Shown here piece after piece: positions 14,203 through 19,884 of a stretch of 19,884 nucleotides of DNA; within the stretch, counting starts at the first letter, position 1; every line of letters begins with the position of its first letter. The notes under the pieces are model-generated. The model made no database searches and was not told the DNA's origin. It saw nothing but the letters and a program-made list of their open reading frames with translations. The DNA lies in assembly GCA_030746295.1 (NCBI GenBank), contig JASLMY010000072.1:1-19884 (forward strand), written 5' to 3'. The position numbers and the translations under genes were made by a program. This stretch comes from Alphaproteobacteria bacterium (GTDB taxonomy: Bacteria > Pseudomonadota > Alphaproteobacteria > GCA-2731375).

Positions 14203-15272
14203 GACCGAAACCCCGCCGGCGGACCGAAGCCCTCGGCCGTGACGGCCAGGGCCTTGAAGAGCCGACCCATCTCGTCCACCGCCACCAGGCGGCTCCGAGC
14301 GCGCTCGATCTCGGCCGCCCTCTCCGGCCGCGCGGCGGCCAATCGCGCCGCCCTGAGGTCAATCCCCAGCGCCGTCAGAAAGTCGCCCTGTGGCACCGGC
14401 CCGTGGGCCTCGGCACCGGCCGCTCTCGCCGCCTCGGCCAGGGCCTGAAAGTCGACATGGGCGGTGAGGTCGGCCTCGCCGGGGCCGCTCAACACGTCGT
14501 GGAAAGCGTGCTGCTTGACCGCTTGCAGGGTATCGCCGGGGGCGCTGTCAGCGTGGCCGTAGTCGATGACGAGCGCGGCGCCGCCATGCGCCGCGATCCG
14601 ACCGGCGAGCGCCGCCATGGTGGCCGCGCGCGAGGGCGCCACCTCGACAACGCTGCCGACCGTGGCGCCGGCGAAGGCCTCGGGCAAGAGGCTCTCTGCG
14701 AGACAGGTCGGTGAGAGCACGAAGCCGAGGGCCTCGCCGCCGTTCGCGACCAGACGCTCGTGCCAGCCCTGTTCGCCGCGCTCGAACTGGCGCACCGGCA
14801 GGGCATCGAAGAACTCGTTGGCGAGCGCCAGGAGACAGCCCTCGGGCACCGTCTCGAGGCTTCGATGCCAGCATGCCCCGAGGCCCTCGAGCCGCTCGCG
14901 CTGCAAGGCCTCGAGTGCCGGGCTGGTCTCGACCAGATGCACCGAGACGGCGTCGAGGAAAGCGGGCTCGAGCCGTGCCGCCCTCAGCGCATCCGCCATC
15001 AGCGTGCCGCGGCCGGGGCCGAGCTCGACGAGCCCGAGCGACGCCGGCCGACCCAAGCGCTGCCAGAACTCGACGCACCAAAGGCCGATCAGCTCGCCGA
15101 ACATCTGGCTGATCTCGGGCGCGGTGGTGAAATCGCCGTCGGCGCCCAAGGGGTCGCGCCGCGCATAGTAGCCGTGCTCGGGGTGACCCAGCGCCTCGGC
15201 CATGTAGCGCGACACCGGTATCGGGCCGTTGGCGGCGATCAGGCGCTTCAAGTGCCCGGCGAGGCTGCTCAT
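14199..15272 (-). CDS. class I SAM-dependent methyltransferase, MidA/NDUFAF7 family
   Basis: A 357-residue MidA-type protein. In order: SRYMAEALGHPEHGYYARRD, GDFTTAPEISQMFGELIG (46-63), the SAM-binding ELGPGRGT (83-90), ANEFFDALPVRQFE (151-164) and VIDYGHADSAPGDTLQA. These match the mitochondrial complex I assembly factor NDUFAF7, which dimethylates an arginine of subunit NDUFS2. A matching role in assembling respiratory complex I in this bacterium is inference. ATG 15272 overlaps the lgt TGA by 4 bp; the open frame upstream is a shadow of lgt. The protein is soluble and cytoplasmic. Confidence 0.93.
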   Translation of the reverse strand: MSSLAGHLKRLIAANGPIPVSRYMAEALGHPEHGYYARRDPLGADGDFTTAPEISQMFGELIGLWCVEFWQRLGRPASLGLVELGPGRGTLMADALRAARLEPAFLDAVSVHLVETSPALEALQRERLEGLGACWHRSLETVPEGCLLALANEFFDALPVRQFERGEQGWHERLVANGGEALGFVLSPTCLAESLLPEAFAGATVGSVVEVAPSRAATMAALAGRIAAHGGAALVIDYGHADSAPGDTLQAVKQHAFHDVLSGPGEADLTAHVDFQALAEAARAAGAEAHGPVPQGDFLTALGIDLRAARLAAARPERAAEIERARSRLVAVDEMGRLFKALAVTAEGFGPPAGFRS

Positions 15273-16090
15273 GGTGCTGCCTTCGGCCGCCGAAAGGCGA
15301 GCCCGATCAGCACCAGGCCGGCGATCAGCATCGGCAGCGACAGCCATTGCCCCATGGTGCTGCCGCCGGCGAGAAAGCCGAGTTGTGCGTCGGGCTGGCG
15401 GAAGAGCTCCACCAGACCGCGGGCGAGCGCATAGCCGACGAGAAAGACGCCGGTCAGGAAGCCCGGGCGGGCGAAGCTCGCCGGCCGCCGGGCGAGCCAC
15501 CAGAGAACCAGGAACAGCACCGCACCTTCGAGCCCCGCTTCGTAGAGCTGACTGGGGTGGCGCGGCAACGGGCCCCCGGTCGGAAACACCATGGCCCAGG
15601 GGGCCTCCGATGGCCGGCCGTAGAGCTCGCCGTTGATGAAATTGGCGATGCGGCCGAAGAAGAGGCCCATCGGCACCGCCGGGGAGACCAAGTCGCCGAG
15701 CCGCAGGGGAGCGAGCCCGTTCCGCCAGGCGAACAGCAGCAGCGCCAGAACGACGCCCAGGACGGCGCCGTGAAAGGCCATGCCGCCCTGCCAGACGGCG
15801 AAGACGTCGAGCGGGTGCTGGGCGTAGTAGGCGAGATTGTAGAAGAGCACGTAGCCGAGGCGGCCGCCGAGGACGACGCCCAGCGTCATCCAGACCAATA
15901 GGTCGTCGATCTGGCGGTCCTGCATGGCCTTGGCGGGCCCGCGGTTCAGCCGCAACACATAGCGCCAGCCGAGCAGCAGGCCGGCGATATAGGCGAGCGC
16001 GTACCAGCGGATCGCCAGCGGCCCGAGCTCGATCAGAATCGGATCGATCTCGGGATAAGGCAGGACAGCGGCTGGCAAGATCGACGGCAT
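15269..16090 (-). CDS. lgt: prolipoprotein diacylglyceryl transferase
   Basis: A 273-residue inner-membrane enzyme with about seven hydrophobic spans. It transfers diacylglycerol from phosphatidylglycerol to the lipobox cysteine of prolipoproteins, the first step of lipoprotein maturation. The Lgt signature GRIANFINGELYGR (146-159) is perfect, and His107 in GGMAFHGAV, RHPSQLYEA (177-185) and the late Arg in ALARGLVELFRQPD are in place. ATG 16090 has no strong ribosome site. It heads the lgt-midA-pgeF run behind a promoter at 16141-16169. Confidence 0.96.
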   Translation of the reverse strand: MPSILPAAVLPYPEIDPILIELGPLAIRWYALAYIAGLLLGWRYVLRLNRGPAKAMQDRQIDDLLVWMTLGVVLGGRLGYVLFYNLAYYAQHPLDVFAVWQGGMAFHGAVLGVVLALLLFAWRNGLAPLRLGDLVSPAVPMGLFFGRIANFINGELYGRPSEAPWAMVFPTGGPLPRHPSQLYEAGLEGAVLFLVLWWLARRPASFARPGFLTGVFLVGYALARGLVELFRQPDAQLGFLAGGSTMGQWLSLPMLIAGLVLIGLAFRRPKAAP

Positions 16091-16140
16091 CGGCGTCCGC
16101 TTGCTGGCGCCCTCGGCGCATTGTGCTGGGCGGCGAACCT

Positions 16141-16169
16141 CCTATAGCGGCCCGCGCCCGACCCCGCAA
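16141..16169 (-). promoter_or_regulatory. promoter candidate for the lgt operon
   Basis: On the minus strand TTGCGG (16164-16169) and TATAGG (16141-16146) are 17 bp apart in an otherwise very GC-rich gap, giving a leader of about 43 nt before lgt. Confidence 0.45.
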
Positions 16170-16197
16170 GCTTGGCCGGCCGCCCCCGACGGTTCGG

Positions 16198-16226
16198 TTG
16201 CACCCCGACCACCGCGCTACCATATT
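16198..16226 (+). promoter_or_regulatory. promoter candidate for the UbiK-like gene
   Basis: TTGCAC (16198-16203) and CATATT (16221-16226) are 17 bp apart, ending 30 bp before the ATG. Matches to consensus are partial. It is divergent from the lgt promoter, with 28 bp between the two -35 elements. Confidence 0.3.
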
Positions 16227-16255
16227 ACGCGGAGCAAGAATTCGGAGGCCGCACC

Positions 16256-16777
16256 ATGGAAGCCCAACGTCGTCTGCTCGATGATCTCGCCAAAATGGCC
16301 ACCAGCGCCGCCGGTGTCGTCCAAGGCGCCGGCCAGGAGATGGAGCAGATGTTCCGGCAGCGCTTCGAGCGCCTGCTGGACTCGATGAATCTGGTGACCC
16401 GCGAGGAGTTCGACGCCGTCAAGGCCATGGCCGAGGCGGCCCGGCTCGAGAACGAGGCCTTGGCGAAGGAGCTGGAGAACCTGAAGAAGGGCATGACGGC
16501 GAAACCAAGGTCGAAAGCTGCCAAGCCTGCGACGACGAAATCCAAGGCCGCCGCCGCGAAGACAGCCAAGTCGGCGGGGTCGAAGGCCAAGACCGCGACG
16601 ACGAAGACGAAGGCCGCGACGACGGCGGCCTCCAAGACCGCGGCCGCGAAGCGGACGGCCTCGAAGACGGCTTCGGCGAAGACGAGGGCTGCAAAGACGG
16701 CGGCTGCGAAGACGGCGGCCGGATCGAAATCGCCGGCGGCCAAGACAGAGGCCGGCAAGGGCGCCACCACCGGTTGA
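16256..16777 (+). CDS. UbiK/BMFP-domain protein with long Lys/Ala-rich tail
   Basis: A 173-residue protein in two parts. Residues 1-80 match the membrane fusogenic/UbiK (BMFP) family: LLDDLAKMATSAAGVVQ, an amphipathic helix RQRFERLLDSMNLVTREEFDAV and a coiled coil with LENEALAKELENLKK. Residues 81-173 are low complexity, built from AAKT, SKAA and TTKT units with about one Lys in four and almost no acidic residue, like histone H1 tails. UbiK helps the ubiquinone-biosynthesis complex assemble and can perturb membranes; usual members are only about 80-110 residues. ATG 16256 follows GGAGG by 7 nt. The tail may bind DNA, RNA, acidic lipid or polyphosphate; that is inference. Confidence 0.85.
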   Translation: MEAQRRLLDDLAKMATSAAGVVQGAGQEMEQMFRQRFERLLDSMNLVTREEFDAVKAMAEAARLENEALAKELENLKKGMTAKPRSKAAKPATTKSKAAAAKTAKSAGSKAKTATTKTKAATTAASKTAAAKRTASKTASAKTRAAKTAAAKTAAGSKSPAAKTEAGKGATTG

Positions 16778-16883
16778 CGCCCAGCGTCGGCACCCCGGCG
16801 ACGATTTCCCACGAACATTTGCAGGCGCGGGCCGCGAAGGGCTTGCACCGACTCCGACCTTCTGGCAACGTACTAGTTGTGGG

Positions 16884-16912
16884 AAGACAGCTCGGCGTGG
16901 CCACTATATATG
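16884..16912 (+). promoter_or_regulatory. promoter candidate for ybjN-proC
   Basis: AAGACA (16884-16889) and TATATG (16907-16912) are 17 bp apart in the AT-richest spot of the gap. The predicted leader is about 80 nt. The preceding part of the 221-bp gap (16778-16883) shows no gene and no clear terminator. Confidence 0.42.
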
Positions 16913-16998
16913 GGTAGACACCGGTCCATGGCGCTTCGCCTGCCGAGTGGCTCACGGCTTCTCCGCACCATCGTAATCCTTGCCGGGAGATCGGGCCC

Positions 16999-17502
16999 AT
17001 GAGCCTGCTTGGTTTCGAATCTCTGGAGTCGGGCGACAATCCGCTCGATCTCGTCGAGGAGGTCGTCGCCGTCAACGAATGGCAGTTCGAGCGCGCCAGC
17101 GAGGAAGAACTTTCGGTCTGCGTCGCCGGCAGCTGGTGCGATTACCACCTCGGCTTCTCCTATCTCGGCGCCCGGGGCGGCTTGCAGATCGCCTGCGCCT
17201 ACGACGTCCGGGTGCCCGAGCGCAAATTGGGCGAGATCTGCCACCTCCTGGCGCTCGTCAACGAGCGCATGTGGCTCGGCCATTTCGACCTCTGGACCGA
17301 GCAGGCCATCCCCATGTTCCGCCACGGCGTTCTGCTGCGCGGCGGACACCAGCCGACCTCCGAGCAGATCGGCGAGACCATCGAGATCGCCATCTCCGAA
17401 TGCGAGCGCTATTATCCCGCCTTCCAGTTCGTGCTCTGGGGCGGCAAGAGCGCCGACGAGGCGATCGCCGCCGCGATGTTGGAGACCGCGGGAGAGGCTT
17501 GA
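16999..17502 (+). CDS. YbjN domain-containing protein
   Basis: A 167-residue soluble protein of the YbjN family. It opens with a helix (NPLDLVEEVVAVNEWQFER), then the strand-rich core with GSWCDYHLGFSYLGARGGLQ, the typical KLGEICHLLALVNERMWLGHFDLW, and the tail helix ending in AAAMLETAGEA. The fold resembles type III secretion chaperones. In E. coli YbjN is a stress and motility regulator of unknown mechanism. ATG 16999 follows GGGAGA by 8 nt. It is 4 bp ahead of proC and cotranscribed, an arrangement seen often in alphaproteobacteria although no metabolic link is known. Confidence 0.9.
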   Translation: MSLLGFESLESGDNPLDLVEEVVAVNEWQFERASEEELSVCVAGSWCDYHLGFSYLGARGGLQIACAYDVRVPERKLGEICHLLALVNERMWLGHFDLWTEQAIPMFRHGVLLRGGHQPTSEQIGETIEIAISECERYYPAFQFVLWGGKSADEAIAAAMLETAGEA

Positions 17503-17506
17503 GGCC

Positions 17507-18331
17507 ATGGCCGAGAAGATCGACGGAACGCTGCTGCTGGTCGGCTGCGGCAAAATGGGCAGTGCCCTGCTCGAGGGCTGGTTGGCCCAGGGCGTCGCGG
17601 CCGAGGATGTCCTGGTCGTCGAGCCGGCGCTCGACCCGACGCGGACGGCCCAGGTGCCGGGCGTCACCGTGGTCGCGGCCCCCGACGAGATCCCGGCGAC
17701 GTTCCGGCCCACGGTGGTGATCTTCGCCGTCAAGCCGCAGTCGATGGCCGAGGTCGTGCCACACTACCTGCACTTCAAGGCGCCGGAGACCTTCTTTCTC
17801 TCGATCGCGGCCGGCTCCCGGATCGACTTCTTCGAATCCGTCCTCGGGGCCGATGCGGCGATCGTCCGGGTGATGCCGAACACCCCCGCCGCGGTCGGCC
17901 GCGGCATGAGCGTGCTGACCGCCAACGCCAACACCGACGCGGCCCAGCGCGGCCTGGCGGCGCGCCTGCTGGCGGCGGCGGGGGCGACGGCTTGGCTCGA
18001 CGACGAGGGCCTGATGGACGCCGTCACCGCGGTCAGCGGCTCAGGTCCGGCCTATGTCTTCCTGCTGATCGAATGCCTGGCCGAGGCCGGCGTCGCCGTC
18101 GGCCTGCCGGCGGAGCTGGCGGCCGAGCTGGCGTTGCAAACGGTAGCCGGCTCGGGCGAGCTGGCACGCCAGGCGGAGGAGGCGCCGGGCCAGTTGCGCG
18201 TCAACGTCACCAGCCCGGGTGGCACCACGGCGGCGGCGCTGGAGGTGCTGATGGCCGAGGACGGCCTAGCACCACTGATGCGCCGGGCCGTCGAGGCGGC
18301 GACCCGGCGCGGCCAAGAGCTCGGCGGCTGA
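17507..18331 (+). CDS. proC: pyrroline-5-carboxylate reductase
   Basis: A 274-residue P5C reductase, the last step of proline synthesis (reduction of pyrroline-5-carboxylate with NAD(P)H). Landmarks are the Rossmann GCGKMG (13-18), AVKPQ (74-78), MPNTPA (123-128), the P5CR signature beginning DAVTAVSGSGPAYVFLL (171-187) and TSPGGTT (235-241). Length is normal. ATG 17507 is preceded by GGAGAGG and GAGG; the open frame further upstream is a shadow of ybjN. Cytoplasmic, probably decameric as in the family. No sign of amino-acid dependent control nearby. Confidence 0.96.
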   Translation: MAEKIDGTLLLVGCGKMGSALLEGWLAQGVAAEDVLVVEPALDPTRTAQVPGVTVVAAPDEIPATFRPTVVIFAVKPQSMAEVVPHYLHFKAPETFFLSIAAGSRIDFFESVLGADAAIVRVMPNTPAAVGRGMSVLTANANTDAAQRGLAARLLAAAGATAWLDDEGLMDAVTAVSGSGPAYVFLLIECLAEAGVAVGLPAELAAELALQTVAGSGELARQAEEAPGQLRVNVTSPGGTTAAALEVLMAEDGLAPLMRRAVEAATRRGQELGG

Positions 18332-18357
18332 GACGGAGTTGACGGCGCAGGCGCAAC

Positions 18358-18387
18358 TTGCCGCGCCGGCCCAGCCGCCGCTATCAT
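18358..18387 (+). promoter_or_regulatory. promoter candidate for the TetR-family gene
   Basis: TTGCCG (18358-18363) and TATCAT (18382-18387) are 18 bp apart; the -10 matches consensus at five of six bases. The leader would be about 84 nt. No palindrome of operator type was seen next to it. Confidence 0.42.
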
Positions 18388-18477
18388 CGCCGAGGCTATT
18401 CCGACATGCGTCGCACGGGCGCGGGAGCGGATGGCTCGGCCGAGTTCCAAACCTTGTAGTCGGAAGGGAGGGCCCGG

Positions 18478-19116
18478 ATGGCGACAGCGAAGCGTTCCCG
18501 CAAGAAGGTGGCGCCCGAGCCGCCCGAGCGGCTGATCGAGGCCGCCCTGCGGCTGGCCGCCCTACAGGGCTGGACGGCGACGACAATGGCGGAGATCGCG
18601 GCCGAAGCCGGCGTGACGTTGGCCGAGGCACGGCGCGCCTTCGCCTCCAAGGAGGCGCTGCTGGCCGCCTTCTTCAAGCGCCTCGACGCGGCGATGCTGG
18701 AGGGCCTGGAGCCCGGCGGCGACGAGCCGGTCCGCGATCGCCTGTTCGACGTCATCATGCGCCGCTTCGACGCCATGGCCCCCTACAAGGACGGCATCCG
18801 GGCCGTGGTCCGTGACCTGGTGCGTCAGCCGCCGGTGCTGGCCTGCGTCGCCGCCGGGCCGGTCCGCCGTTCGCTGGAGTGGATGCTGACCGGCGCCGGC
18901 GTGGACTCCTGGGGGCCGTTGCAACCCTTGCAACTCAAGGGCTTGGGGCTCGTCTACCTGGCCGCCCTCCGGGCCTGGTTCCGGGACGACAGCGCCGATT
19001 TGGCAGCGACCATGGCGGCCCTCGACAAGGGCTTGGCGCGGGCCGAGGCGGTGCTCGCCATGCTGCCCGGCGTCTCGAGGCGAGGCACGGAGGCGGCCGC
19101 CGAAAGCGAGTCCTGA
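18478..19116 (+). CDS. TetR/AcrR-family transcriptional regulator, COQ9-like C-terminus
   Basis: A 212-residue protein with a basic start (KRSRKKV), then a TetR helix-turn-helix at about residues 17-63: LIEAALRLAALQGWTATTMA, IAAEAGVTLAEARRAFASKEALLAAFF. The ligand-binding half is shorter than average and has COQ9-like features (a DGIRAVVRDL helix, LQLKGLGLVYLAALRAWFRDD, then DLAATMAALDKGLARAE). ATG 18478 follows GGGAGGG by 5 nt. It lies directly upstream of the phasin on the same strand, so it is a candidate regulator of that gene, but it could also act elsewhere. The recognition part of the HTH is intact, which favours DNA binding over a lipid-binding COQ9 role. Confidence 0.83.
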   Translation: MATAKRSRKKVAPEPPERLIEAALRLAALQGWTATTMAEIAAEAGVTLAEARRAFASKEALLAAFFKRLDAAMLEGLEPGGDEPVRDRLFDVIMRRFDAMAPYKDGIRAVVRDLVRQPPVLACVAAGPVRRSLEWMLTGAGVDSWGPLQPLQLKGLGLVYLAALRAWFRDDSADLAATMAALDKGLARAEAVLAMLPGVSRRGTEAAAESES

Positions 19117-19146
19117 GCGCCGTTCGCCGCCGATCGCCACCGTCCG

Positions 19147-19163
19147 TGTTGCACTGCACAATT
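19147..19163. promoter_or_regulatory. upstream operator arm of the phasin promoter
   Basis: TGTTGCACTGCACAATT, whose core TGCA-C-TGCA is itself a palindrome. It ends 3 bp before the -35 hexamer and has a perfect inverted copy at 19205-19221. TGCA-rich sites of this kind are typical of the alphaproteobacterial PHA regulator PhaR. Confidence 0.75.
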
Positions 19164-19166
19164 TTC

Positions 19167-19195
19167 TTGACAACTTGTGTGCGCCGCCATATATC
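19167..19195 (+). promoter_or_regulatory. sigma70 promoter of the phasin gene
   Basis: TTGACA (19167-19172, perfect consensus) and TATATC (19190-19195) are 17 bp apart. The predicted transcript start is near 19202, with a leader of about 78 nt. It is the strongest promoter in the window and is bracketed by two operator arms. Confidence 0.75.
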
Positions 19196-19204
19196 TGGCT
19201 TGCG

Positions 19205-19221
19205 AATTGTGCAGTGCAACA
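19205..19221. promoter_or_regulatory. downstream operator arm of the phasin promoter
   Basis: AATTGTGCAGTGCAACA, the exact reverse complement of 19147-19163. It covers the start of the transcribed leader, so a bound protein would block promoter clearance. The two arm centres are 58 bp apart, about 5.5 helical turns. Confidence 0.75.
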
Positions 19222-19279
19222 TCGGCGCGCCGCGGTCGAACCCGAGATCCCCGGTCGCCCCTCCAGGATGAGGACCATC

Positions 19280-19720
19280 ATGAACACGACCTTCCCCTAC
19301 GCCGACTTCGACGTCTCCAAGTTCATGGACGCCTTCAAGGTGCCCGGCTTCGACTACGAGGCCCTGGTCGAGACGCAACGGCGCAACGTCGCCGCCATGC
19401 AGGAAGCCGGCGCCGTCGCCGGCAAGGGCTTCCAGGCGATCGCCCAGCGCCAGGTCGAGATGCTGCAGCAGGGCTTCGAGGATGCCGCCAGCGCCGCCGC
19501 CGAGGTCGCGACCGCGGCCACGCCCGAGGACGGCGCCAAGCGCCAGATCGCCCTCACCCAGCGCGCCGTCGAGACCCAGACCGCCAACCTGCGCGAGATC
19601 GGCGAGATGGCGCAGACGACCGGTGGCGAGGTCATGGAGCTCGTCAACAAGCGTTTCCTCGAGGAGCTCGACGCCTGGAGCCCGGCCAAGGCCCAGCCGA
19701 AGGCAGCCAAGAGCAAGTAA
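19280..19720 (+). CDS. phasin family protein (PHA granule-associated)
   Basis: A 146-residue phasin. It starts with the aromatic/hydrophobic segment DFDVSKFMDAFKVPGFDYEA, then the phasin-2 core LVETQRRNVAAMQEAGAVAGKGFQAIAQRQVEMLQQ, two long amphipathic helices, EDGAKRQIALTQRAVETQ, and an Ala/Lys-rich tail (AKAQPKAAKSK). Phasins coat polyhydroxyalkanoate granules and control their number and size. ATG 19280 follows GAGGA by 5 nt; ATG 19268 in frame is less well placed. Expression is probably governed by the operators upstream. No PHA synthase is in the window, so the granule link is from family only. Confidence 0.92.
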   Translation: MNTTFPYADFDVSKFMDAFKVPGFDYEALVETQRRNVAAMQEAGAVAGKGFQAIAQRQVEMLQQGFEDAASAAAEVATAATPEDGAKRQIALTQRAVETQTANLREIGEMAQTTGGEVMELVNKRFLEELDAWSPAKAQPKAAKSK

Positions 19721-19775
19721 GCCCGCTTACCTGTAGCGTATCCGTAGCGTACCTGTAGCGTACCTGTAATCGGGC
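19721..19775. repeat. 11-bp tandem repeats inside an inverted repeat after the phasin stop
   Basis: Units ACCTGTAGCGT (19729-19739), ATCCGTAGCGT (19740-19750), ACCTGTAGCGT (19751-19761) and partial ACCTGTA (19762-19768). They are enclosed by GCCCGCTTAC (19721-19730) and GTAATCGGGC (19766-19775), which pair at nine of ten positions. The left arm starts at the first base after the phasin TAA. There is no T-run. Confidence 0.8.
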
Positions 19776-19817
19776 TCGGGCCGACGGTCCGCCCTCCCCT
19801 CCCTCAGCTGTAAGCGG

Positions 19818-19884
19818 CGGAGCAAAAATACACCACTGAGGCGGCTGGGATGTCCGGCTGCGGGCGGAGCAAAAATCCGCCACT
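19818..19884. repeat. 20-bp direct repeat at the window edge
   Basis: CGGAGCAAAAATACACCACT (19818-19837) recurs as CGGAGCAAAAATCCGCCACT (19865-19884), 18 of 20 bases identical, with a 47-bp period. In the second copy GGCGG (19863-19867) and CCGCC (19877-19881) can pair around the AGCAAAAAT loop. The second copy ends at the window edge, so a longer array cannot be excluded. Confidence 0.7.

Noticed and set aside
15273..16223. Long N-terminal extension of the MidA frame
   Set aside because: It overlaps the whole of lgt in another frame; MidA homology begins at ATG 15272 with a 4-bp overlap to lgt.
16500..16777. Satellite-like repeat DNA
   Set aside because: The GAAGACGGC pattern is in frame and encodes the Lys/Ala tail of the UbiK-like protein with irregular spacing, so it is coding low complexity, not a separate repeat or CRISPR.
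19644..19883. A 79-codon minus-strand frame at the right edge
   Set aside because: It translates the tandem and direct repeats and overlaps the phasin 3' end; similarity between its two ends reflects the DNA repeat, not a protein domain.

Overview
The window is about 70% GC, densely packed, and reads as chromosome of a free-living alphaproteobacterium, most probably a Rhodospirillales-like lineage. That placement rests on the gene neighbourhoods lgt-midA-pgeF and prs-rplY-pth, on a UbiK/BMFP protein, a YbjN-proC pair and a phasin, and on short palindromic intergenic repeats. It is an inference, since there is no rRNA or other phylogenetic marker here. I see no tRNA, rRNA, CRISPR array, insertion sequence or prophage gene.

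Layout. (1) 1-2764: the C-terminal half of a divergent aromatic amino acid lyase (+) runs convergently into a two-gene cytochrome P450-SDR dehydrogenase unit (-). (2) 2771-4663: an accessory strip with palindromic repeats, a secreted DUF302 protein (-) and a Phd/YefM-VapC toxin-antitoxin pair (+), preceded by three 9-bp tandem repeats that look like its operator. (3) 10727-4664 (-): a six-gene catabolic-looking run of two MaoC hydratases, a two-TM membrane protein, a dienelactone hydrolase-like enzyme and the hydantoinase/oxoprolinase subunits HyuA and HyuB, with several 4-bp stop/start overlaps. (4) 13233-10847 (-): prs, rplY (long CTC form) and pth, with good sigma70-like promoters before prs and rplY. 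(5) 16090-13339 (-): lgt, midA and pgeF, each pair overlapping by ATGA, followed by a 21-codon membrane-peptide ORF. (6) 16256-18331 (+): a UbiK-like protein with a long histone-H1-like Lys/Ala tail, then YbjN and proC. (7) 18478-19884 (+): a TetR-family regulator, a phasin gene with a striking dual-operator promoter, and a repeat-rich tail.

How the genes work together. Regions 4-6 are housekeeping: PRPP synthesis, translation, lipoprotein maturation, respiratory complex/ubiquinone assembly, peptidoglycan fidelity and proline synthesis. Region 3 looks like a degradative operon joining acyl-CoA hydration with amide or lactone hydrolysis; its substrate cannot be read from sequence. Region 7 is a polyhydroxyalkanoate granule locus.

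The most distinctive signal is at 19147-19221. Two perfect 17-bp inverted copies of a TGCA-N-TGCA site bracket a TTGACA-17-TATATC promoter in front of the phasin. Other points of interest are a strong intrinsic terminator pointing the wrong way at the 3' end of pth, the tandem-repeat operator of the toxin-antitoxin pair, and nested repeats after the phasin. No gap between called genes exceeds 300 bp.
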